A DNA stretch of 5,166 nucleotides from CAZAQS01 sp964486825 (GTDB taxonomy: Bacteria > Chloroflexota > Anaerolineae > Anaerolineales > UBA4823), in the NCBI GenBank assembly GCA_964486825.1, contig CAZAQS010000326.1, positions 1-5,166 on the forward strand, given 5' to 3'. Made by a program: the position numbers and the translations under genes. The stretch's first letter is position 1. Each line of letters opens with the position of its first letter. A model generated the notes under the pieces. The model saw nothing but the letters and a program-made list of their open reading frames with translations. It made no database searches and had not been told where the DNA came from. Of the stretch, positions 1-4,785 are shown in pieces.

Positions 1-216
1 CCCCTGGTACAGGCCGTCCTGGTTTTTACGAACGAAAAGGTTAGCCTGCAGAATATAGATGATGCTCCGACTCCTACTCTTCAACCCAAGAAACTTAAGG
101 AGTACATCCGTAAGCAAGTTAAGGCCAGGCCTGTATCTATGGAAAAGATCCGGCAGGTGAAGACATTGCTGGAGAGCCAGGACGGAAAGGCTGAACCTGA
201 ATCCACTCAAGAGTAA
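1..216 (+). CDS. C-terminal fragment of a probable NERD (nuclease-related) domain protein
   Basis: An open frame runs from the left edge to a TAA at 214-216, giving 71 residues; the start and most of the protein lie outside the window. The first part (PLVQAVLVFTNEKVSLQ) is a hydrophobic strand followed by FTN, then a spacer and a Leu-Lys-rich helix (LQPKKLKEYIRKQ). From memory this order matches the last strand and helix of NERD domains, where a 'vvvFtn' strand is followed by a 'L..yi' helix. The last 35 residues are charged (KIRQVKTLLESQ, then an acidic, Glu-rich tail), as often seen after such domains. NERD proteins are thought to be nuclease-like, but the catalytic residues would lie upstream and are not visible, so activity cannot be judged. 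The gene converges on the SPFH gene. The frame and stop are certain; the family call is moderate. Confidence 0.6.
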   Translation, partial: PLVQAVLVFTNEKVSLQNIDDAPTPTLQPKKLKEYIRKQVKARPVSMEKIRQVKTLLESQDGKAEPESTQE

Positions 217-244
217 AGATTCGGAGATTCTTGTTAAATACAAA

Positions 245-274
245 ACAGGCCTATTGGGAAAGTAATAGGCCTGT
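245..274. terminator. Hairpin between convergent genes, probable terminator
   Basis: ACAGGCCTATT (245-255) and AATAGGCCTGT (264-274) form a perfect 11-bp stem with an 8-nt loop. Read on the minus strand the stem is followed by TTTTGTATTT, a reasonable T-rich tract for ending the SPFH transcript, whose stop codon is at 314-316. Read on the plus strand it is followed by CTACATAT, which is a poor tract, so termination of the leftmost gene would be weaker. Confidence 0.7.
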
Positions 275-313
275 CTACATATACGACCGGTGGTTGAACG
301 AAGAATTGTGAGA

Positions 314-1378
314 CTAAGTTTTTAAGAACTCCTGCAAGGCGTCTTTGCTGATACGAAAGGCATTCCCGATCTTACGGGCTTTCAAATCGCCAGCATTGAT
401 CGCTGCCAGGACATCCTCCTCAGATACCCGTAGGAAGCCGGCCGCTTCTGAAGGAGTCATCACATCCGGCATTGAGGGGGTGCCTCCGCCTGGACCACTT
501 TGCCCACCGGCAGCGCCAGCGCCCGCAGCCCCGGTCATCCCTGACAAGGCGCCTCCCAGGACGTTGCCGATGCCCATACCGGCGCCGATCCCGGCTGTCA
601 ATCCGGCTCCTCCAGCGGGGTTTTGGGCTGCATCCCGCATGGCGTCTGCGGCCTGTAGCTGGGTGTAGGTTTGCATATCGAGCATGCCCATTGCGCGTAG
701 CTCCTCGGCTGACTTCGTTGAGGGCTTCAAGTTCTCGATATAGAAGGTTTTCAAAGTCAGGCCAAGCGCTTCAAAATCTTCGACAGTTTTTGCCCGTACC
801 CCGGCTCCTAGCTCATCGGTAAGTCCTATTAGCTCTGGCACGCTGGCTTTGGCTGCCGTCTCGCCTAAAAGGTCTTGCAATCGGGAAAGCAGCATAGCTC
901 TCAAGCGGGTTTCGATATCTCCAGTGCGGAAGAAACCCTGCGCGCCCACAACTTGTGTAATGAATTGTTGGGGGTTGGCGACCTGGAAGCTAAACGTACC
1001 AAAGCCCTGAAGTAATGCCACGCCCAGGCCCATGCCAGGATTTCGTACGATGATGGGTTGAGGCGTTCCCCACTTGCGGTCAACGAACTCCCTCATCGAT
1101 ACGAAGAATACCTCGGCAGGGAAGGGAGTTCGCTCGTTGAACAAGGTTCGCCCCAATACATTGATCATTAGGGGAATATTCAGGGTAGTTATGGTATGGC
1201 GACCCGGCCCAAATACATCCAGTGCATTCCCATCCCGGAAGAAAACTGCAGCCTGGGATTCGCGTACGATGACTTGTGAACCGATCCGAAAGTCACCCGG
1301 GCCTGTTTCTGGAAATCGACGCACGATCTCATCGCGCATTTCGTTCGGATATTCGATTACGTCAAATACTCTAGCCAT
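314..1378 (-). CDS. SPFH (YdjI-type) scaffold protein with C-terminal excisionase-like helix-turn-helix
   Basis: This is a 354-residue protein. Residues about 5-225 match the YdjI/'virion core protein'-like SPFH family: SQVIVRESQAAVFFRDG then FGPGRHTITTLNIPL near residues 34-70, a long strand-rich region, and the helical end DMQTYTQLQAADAMRDAAQ (234-252). SPFH proteins form oligomeric scaffolds at membranes; Bacillus YdjI is placed in a PspA-linked envelope-stress system. There is no signal peptide or clear membrane helix. Residues 253-302 are a Gly/Ala-rich linker with repeated small-residue spacing. Residues 307-354 (MTPSEAAGFLRVSEEDVLAA, then INAGDLKARKIGNAFRISKD) closely fit the excisionase/MerR-like HTH_17 pattern, where YdjI relatives usually have a zinc ribbon; no cysteine pairs remain. 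The ATG has an upstream CAGGAG (1387-1392) with 8 nt spacing. It lies 122 bp downstream of the small helical protein on the same strand. The SPFH call is firm; DNA binding is inferred. Confidence 0.9.
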   Translation of the reverse strand: MARVFDVIEYPNEMRDEIVRRFPETGPGDFRIGSQVIVRESQAAVFFRDGNALDVFGPGRHTITTLNIPLMINVLGRTLFNERTPFPAEVFFVSMREFVDRKWGTPQPIIVRNPGMGLGVALLQGFGTFSFQVANPQQFITQVVGAQGFFRTGDIETRLRAMLLSRLQDLLGETAAKASVPELIGLTDELGAGVRAKTVEDFEALGLTLKTFYIENLKPSTKSAEELRAMGMLDMQTYTQLQAADAMRDAAQNPAGGAGLTAGIGAGMGIGNVLGGALSGMTGAAGAGAAGGQSGPGGGTPSMPDVMTPSEAAGFLRVSEEDVLAAINAGDLKARKIGNAFRISKDALQEFLKT

Positions 1379-1444
1379 TGTCTTTACTCCTGCTGGTTTT
1401 ATTCTTTCTCCCGGGAAACGAACTGGCGCCGGGGCAGTTTAGCG

Positions 1445-1484
1445 TACAAAACTTTGTATCCTGCCTGTTGATCCAAACGGCAGG
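1445..1484. promoter_or_regulatory. Tandem inverted repeats between the two minus-strand genes
   Basis: The 122-bp gap between the helical-protein stop and the SPFH start contains two dyads. CCTGCC (1460-1465) pairs with GGCAGG (1479-1484), and GTT/AAC extends the stem past a one-base bulge. Next to it is TACAAA-AC-TTTGTA (1445-1458). On the minus strand the larger hairpin precedes ATACAAAGTTTTG, which has only a short T run, so it could be a weak or partial terminator, an RNA processing or stability element, or an operator. I find no convincing -10/-35 pair for the SPFH gene here. Confidence 0.4.
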
Positions 1485-1500
1485 GGATTGGATTAATATC

Positions 1501-2028
1501 TCAGGTCCCTAGTACAGCTTCATCCCGCCGGTTGAAGGTTTCGATCGCTTTTCGAGCGACGCTTTCAAGGTGGCGGAAACTTGCTGGAAGGCCATCTGTC
1601 CCTACAGAGGCCTGGACATTATCGATGGCACGTTCTACTTCTTCTACCAGGTCCAGCATAGCAGCGTCGTATTCGTATAACATTGCCAGTTCAGCCTCAT
1701 TGATTTTAGTTGCTTCAAATAAACTGGAATATCCACGGGTAGCTGTACGGATCCGGTCAGCAAATGTGCGCAGCTTGATCGCTGTAGCTTCCAGGTCATC
1801 CACATACTGGATCTCGCCGTGCGAAATGAATTCACGTTGCATGGCCGAAACGCGGCTTTCCAGCTCCCTGAAGCGATTGAAGATCGTCTCCCTGATAAGC
1901 TTATCAGAGTCACGCCGGGCTTGCCGCTCGATATAACCACCGAAGCCCGGCACCTTGGCCAGGATCTTTTTAAAGGGGTCCATATCCCTGCTGACTTTAT
2001 CAAAATACTGGTCTTTTTGATCGTTCAC
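1501..2028 (-). CDS. Small charged alpha-helical protein of unknown function, SPFH partner
   Basis: This is a 175-residue, soluble-looking protein with no signal peptide, membrane segment or cysteine. I do not recognise a named family. A distinctive N-terminal motif sits at residues 26-47: PGFGGYIERQARRDSDKLIR, a Gly/aromatic turn leading into an Arg/Asp-rich helix. From memory, similar 'PGY.GY...E.RR.aDkl.R' motifs occur in uncharacterised proteins of Chloroflexota. The rest (about 48-170) is almost all predicted helix with heptad-like hydrophobic spacing, including ELESRVSAMQREF and an acidic helix around 110-140, broken by a Gly/Pro loop at 142-148; a helical bundle or coiled coil is likely. 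It lies just upstream of the SPFH gene on the same strand, suggesting it binds or regulates that scaffold, as PspA-like helical proteins do, although it is shorter than PspA and I see no clear homology to it. The GTG start is chosen because AAGGAGG lies 5 nt upstream; ATG at residue 16 lacks such support. Confidence 0.8.
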   Translation of the reverse strand: MNDQKDQYFDKVSRDMDPFKKILAKVPGFGGYIERQARRDSDKLIRETIFNRFRELESRVSAMQREFISHGEIQYVDDLEATAIKLRTFADRIRTATRGYSSLFEATKINEAELAMLYEYDAAMLDLVEEVERAIDNVQASVGTDGLPASFRHLESVARKAIETFNRRDEAVLGT

Positions 2029-2033
2029 GATAG

Positions 2034-2040
2034 CCTCCTT
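2034..2040 (-). promoter_or_regulatory. Consensus Shine-Dalgarno that fixes a GTG start
   Basis: On the minus strand AAGGAGG is followed by the 5-nt spacer CTATC and then GTG at 2028-2026. This is a full-length match to the anti-Shine-Dalgarno complement and decides the start of the helical protein in favour of GTG over the internal ATG at 1983-1981. It suggests strong translation. Confidence 0.85.
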
Positions 2041-2075
2041 GTATCTATGGCTAGCTTGGGAGAATTACAAATCAC

Positions 2076-2104
2076 ATTATAGTCGCACTTTCCATCGTAT
2101 GCAA
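2076..2104 (-). promoter_or_regulatory. Predicted sigma-70-type promoter for the helical protein/SPFH pair
   Basis: On the minus strand a consensus -10 TATAAT lies at 2081-2076. A weak -35, TTGCAT, lies at 2104-2099 with a 17-bp spacer. Initiation would fall near 2069, giving a leader of about 40 nt before the GTG start. Confidence 0.6.
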
Positions 2105-2136
2105 CAGTACAGACTAATTGGTGAGCTCAAAAGTCG

Positions 2137-2165
2137 TCACCATCTCCATCTGAGGGTGTTATAAT
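2137..2165 (+). promoter_or_regulatory. Predicted extended -10 promoter for the aldolase/Nudix operon
   Basis: TGTTATAAT at 2157-2165 is a perfect extended -10 (TGnTATAAT). The hexamer 17 bp upstream, TCACCA (2137-2142), is a poor -35, which is usual for extended -10 promoters. Transcription would start near 2172 and leave a leader of about 77 nt. GGTGA (2120-2124) and TCACC (2137-2141) form a 22-bp dyad overlapping the -35 position, a possible but unproven operator. Confidence 0.65.
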
Positions 2166-2248
2166 CTCGACATCCTATACTCAACTTATCAGGGGGGGTT
2201 GCAAGGGGTAATTCCCAAAACGCCATTTTTGACCTAAGGAGTTAGCAA

Positions 2249-3670
2249 ATGAATAAACCGGAAGTCCAGGAAATTTTAGATCTGCTTGACGGAAGCGTGC
2301 AACTGGCCGATGGAAAGGCTGTTATCACGAATGACGCCCGCTTGAGGGAGAGGGCCTATCGCCTTGCTGAGGTGTCCGCTCTGGAGAGCGGTCCACGCCA
2401 GGGAATTGCCAGATATATTACCCGGCTGGCTGCTGAGGCCTCTGGAACCTACCTCGCATCGATCAATGATCTCTATCTCGCTCGCGGTCGTGGTGAAATC
2501 CCCTCCAATTTCACCGTCCCAGCTATCAACCTGCGCGCCCTTTCTTTCGATGCTGCCAAATCGGTCTTCCGGGCAGCTAAATCTATGGATGCCGCTGCCA
2601 TCATTTTCGAAATTGCCCGATCAGAGATGGGGTACACGGACCAACGACCCGCCGAGTATGTTACCAGTGTTCTGGCAGCAGCGATGACAGAAGGCTATAC
2701 GGGGCCGGTATTTATCCAGGGCGATCACTTCCAGGTGTCTGCCAAACGGTATGCTGCTGACCCTGATTCCGAGCTCCAGGCGGTTCGTGACTTGATCCAA
2801 GAGGCCATCGCGGCTGGATTTTATAATATTGACATCGATACCTCCACGCTCGTGGATTTAAGTAAAACCGACATCCAGGAACAGCAAGCCCTCAATACTG
2901 GTTTGTCAGCTATGTTTACTGCCTATATTCGGCAGCTCGAACCAGAAGGGATCAATGTTTCTGTAGGTGGTGAGATTGGGGAGGTTGGGGGGCAGAATTC
3001 TACGGAAGAAGAGTTACGTGCTTACATGGATGGTTATACCGAAGCGCTAACCGAGATAGGGCCTGACCTGGTCGGCATCAGCAAGATCAGCATCCAGACA
3101 GGAACTTCTCATGGAGGCGTCGTCCTGCCGGATGGATCGATCGCTGACGTGAGCGTCGATTTTGGGACTTTATTGCGCTTAAGCCGGGTGGCTCGAGAAG
3201 AGTATGGGCTTGCGGGGGCGGTCCAACACGGCGCTTCCACCCTCCCTGAAAGCGCTTTTGGAAAGTTTGTGGAGTCAGAAGCTTGTGAAGTTCACCTGGC
3301 TACCAACTTCCAAAATATGATGTATGACCGTCTACCGGCGGACCTCAAACGCGAAATGTACGATTACCTGGACGAGAAGAATGCCGCTGACCGCAAAGCG
3401 GGTATGACAGACGAGCAGTTCTACTACAAGACTCGCAAGAATGCCATAGGGCCTTTCAAAAGCGAGCTTTGGGGAATGACCCCCGAGAAGCACACTGAGA
3501 TCGGGCAGGCCTGGGAAGACCAATTCCGGAAACTTTTCAAGTCTTTGTCCATCGATGGCACCCGCCAATATGTGGAAAAAACCATCAAGCCGGTTTCCGT
3601 AAAATTCAGCCAGAGGTTTTACCTGGGTGAAGCGGTAGCTGAAGAAGACGTTTCAGACCTGGCTGATTGA
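2249..3670 (+). CDS. Long-form class II (zinc-dependent) fructose-bisphosphate aldolase family protein
   Basis: Class II aldolases use a divalent metal to cleave ketose bisphosphates, typically fructose 1,6-bisphosphate to DHAP and glyceraldehyde 3-phosphate, in the cytoplasm. The family residues appear in order: FIQGDH (155-160) supplies the probable catalytic Asp159 and metal ligand His160; GGEIGEVGGQNS (240-251) the glutamate loop; GTSHGG (285-290) His288; and AVQHGAS (324-330) His327. A phosphate-binding-type segment HLATNFQN follows at 349-356. At 473 residues it is well above the usual 280-360: about 85 residues precede the first barrel strand (FTVPAINLR, 88-96) and about 110 follow the last recognisable barrel motif. 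The C-terminal region is helical and charged with GPFKSELWGM near 401-410. ATG follows AAGGAG (2236-2241) by 7 nt. It is followed by an overlapping Nudix gene. The superfamily is firm; tagatose-bisphosphate or another substrate remains possible. Confidence 0.88.
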   Translation: MNKPEVQEILDLLDGSVQLADGKAVITNDARLRERAYRLAEVSALESGPRQGIARYITRLAAEASGTYLASINDLYLARGRGEIPSNFTVPAINLRALSFDAAKSVFRAAKSMDAAAIIFEIARSEMGYTDQRPAEYVTSVLAAAMTEGYTGPVFIQGDHFQVSAKRYAADPDSELQAVRDLIQEAIAAGFYNIDIDTSTLVDLSKTDIQEQQALNTGLSAMFTAYIRQLEPEGINVSVGGEIGEVGGQNSTEEELRAYMDGYTEALTEIGPDLVGISKISIQTGTSHGGVVLPDGSIADVSVDFGTLLRLSRVAREEYGLAGAVQHGASTLPESAFGKFVESEACEVHLATNFQNMMYDRLPADLKREMYDYLDEKNAADRKAGMTDEQFYYKTRKNAIGPFKSELWGMTPEKHTEIGQAWEDQFRKLFKSLSIDGTRQYVEKTIKPVSVKFSQRFYLGEAVAEEDVSDLAD

Positions 3671-4173
3671 TGCCGGTAAGCGATCAAGGGATCGATCCAA
3701 ACCGGTACCGCCTGATCCCACGCACGCTGATCTTTATTACCCGCGGGCAGATGGTTCTGCTGCTTAAAGGGGCTGCCGGTAAACGTCTCTGGGCAGGTCT
3801 GTACAACGGCATTGGTGGTCATATCGAAAAAGGCGAAGATGTGCTTAGCGCAGCTCGTAGAGAGCTAATGGAAGAGGCCGGTTTAATATGTGAGGGCATG
3901 TGGTTATGTGGCAGCCTGCTGGTTGATACCGGTCAGGACACAGGTATCGCAATTTTTGTTTTCAAGGGAGAGCTTCAAGCTGGAGAGCCAGTACCTTCAG
4001 CCGAAGGAGCGCTCGAGTGGGTGGATTTTTCAACCATGCCTTCTCTTCCCCTGGTTGAAGACCTGTATGCCCTGGTTCCGCGCATCCTGGCTTTGAGCCC
4101 CGGTGATCCTCCATTTTCCGCCCGCTCTGCCTATGATCAATCTGAGAGACTGGTGCTGACCTTTAACGAATAA
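3670..4173 (+). CDS. Nudix hydrolase (MutT-like)
   Basis: This is a 167-residue protein. Nudix enzymes hydrolyse nucleoside diphosphates linked to another group, using a metal bound by the Nudix box. The box GX5EX7REUXEEXGU is complete at residues 50-72: it starts GHIEKGE and ends RELMEEAGL, with metal-binding Glu65, Glu68 and Glu69. The fold's flanking strands are present: RTLIFITRGQMVLLLKG (18-34), then WAGLYNGIGG. The C-terminal part (SAEGALEWVDFSTMPSLPLV) is typical of MutT/NUDT1-like members. Substrate cannot be read from sequence; 8-oxo-dGTP, ADP-ribose or a nucleotide sugar are all possible. ATG at 3670 overlaps the aldolase TGA by one base (TGATG), with no good ribosome binding site, so translational coupling is likely. 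A TTG codon directly before it (3667-3669) would extend the frame by one residue but is the less likely start. Confidence 0.92.
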   Translation: MPVSDQGIDPNRYRLIPRTLIFITRGQMVLLLKGAAGKRLWAGLYNGIGGHIEKGEDVLSAARRELMEEAGLICEGMWLCGSLLVDTGQDTGIAIFVFKGELQAGEPVPSAEGALEWVDFSTMPSLPLVEDLYALVPRILALSPGDPPFSARSAYDQSERLVLTFNE

Positions 4174-4212
4174 GGGTAGCTAGATCGATCTCATGCTACC
4201 CTTGAAATTTTT
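4172..4212. terminator. Intrinsic terminator between convergent genes
   Basis: AAGGGTAGC (4172-4180) and GCTACCCTT (4195-4203) form a perfect 9-bp stem with a 14-nt loop, followed on the plus strand by GAAATTTTT. The stem begins inside the Nudix stop codon (4171-4173). On the minus strand the same stem is followed by ATTCGTTAAAGG, a poorer tract, so it may also stop the hydrolase transcript, whose stop is at 4219-4221, but less well. Confidence 0.8.
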
Positions 4213-4218
4213 AATAAA

Positions 4219-4767
4219 TTAATATTGGTTCAATTTTAAGGTAAGAAAATCAACTTCTGAACTCGGTAACACCGTAGCGAAGGAACTTAATTCCGCATTG
4301 ACCAGCTCAACCCATTCGGATGCGCTCATATCATCCGTGTCGAAGGTGCTATGCGCATCCCTGACGAGCAAAACTTCATACCCTAAATCAACCGCTCTCC
4401 GTAGGGTGACATGGATGCACAACTCTGATTGCAATCCTGCCAGCACCAACCGTGTGATATTGCGTGAGCGCAGCTCGTAATCCAAATTTGTATCGGCAAA
4501 AGCATCTGGCGTGGATTTTTGTAGTACCATTTCTCCCGCTCGGGGGGCCAGAATCGGGTGGATAGCCCATCCGGGAGTCCCTGGTTCGTCTGGGTACCCT
4601 TCGCCCCCATTATGTTGTATGTGAATAATATTTACACCGGCTTGCCGGGCTTTCAGCAGCAACTCCTGGAGGCTCCATAAGAGTCGCTCGGCGTTAAATG
4701 CTGCAGTTGAATCTTCAAACATATTCACCTGGGCATCTAGCAACACCAGGGCTGTTTTGGATGGCAT
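4219..4767 (-). CDS. Isochorismatase-like cysteine hydrolase
   Basis: This is a 182-residue protein of the isochorismatase/nicotinamidase superfamily, whose members hydrolyse amides, N-carbamoyl groups or vinyl ethers through a Cys-Asp-Lys triad. All three are visible: Asp11 in TALVLLDAQVNMF, Lys84 in VLQKSTPDAF, and Cys117 in LAGLQSELCIHVTLRRAVDL, which also carries the usual stretch before the nucleophile. VRDAHSTFD (135-143) is the standard late strand and loop. Length fits the family, so the gene looks intact. The metal-site pattern of true nicotinamidases (Asp, two His around residues 50-60) is not convincingly present: HIQHNGGEG has His49 and His52 but context differs, so the substrate is unknown and YcaC/small-hydrolase-like members are an alternative. 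ATG is preceded by GAAAGG (4775-4780) with 7 nt spacing. It lies 18 bp after the ketosynthase stop, likely one operon. Confidence 0.88.
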   Translation of the reverse strand: MPSKTALVLLDAQVNMFEDSTAAFNAERLLWSLQELLLKARQAGVNIIHIQHNGGEGYPDEPGTPGWAIHPILAPRAGEMVLQKSTPDAFADTNLDYELRSRNITRLVLAGLQSELCIHVTLRRAVDLGYEVLLVRDAHSTFDTDDMSASEWVELVNAELSSFATVLPSSEVDFLTLKLNQY

Positions 4768-4785
4768 TGTAAAACCTTTCTTGTT

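Noticed and set aside
317..460. A separate excisionase gene at the end of the SPFH gene
   Set aside because: The helix-turn-helix is continuous and in frame with the SPFH domain, with no stop, start or ribosome binding site between them, and there is no integrase or attachment site nearby.
345..822. Plus-strand open frames opposite the SPFH gene
   Set aside because: They are antisense to a gene with clear domain matches, have low-complexity Pro/Ala/Arg composition produced by the Gly/Ala-rich linker on the other strand, and show no ribosome binding site or known motif.
1501..1983. ATG at 1983-1981 as the start of the helical protein
   Set aside because: The upstream GTG at 2028-2026 has an AAGGAGG 5 nt before it; the internal ATG has nothing comparable.
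1532..2082. Plus- and minus-strand alternative frames across the helical protein gene
   Set aside because: They overlap a frame with a consensus ribosome binding site and promoter; their products are Ser/Arg-rich without recognisable motifs.
3332..3822. Minus-strand open frames opposite the aldolase end and Nudix start
   Set aside because: They lie opposite two genes with clear catalytic motifs and lack their own translation signals.
4181..4190. Overlapping GATC sites in the terminator loop as a methylation-controlled element
   Set aside because: Two GATC sites in a short loop are easily due to chance, and nothing else suggests methylation control.
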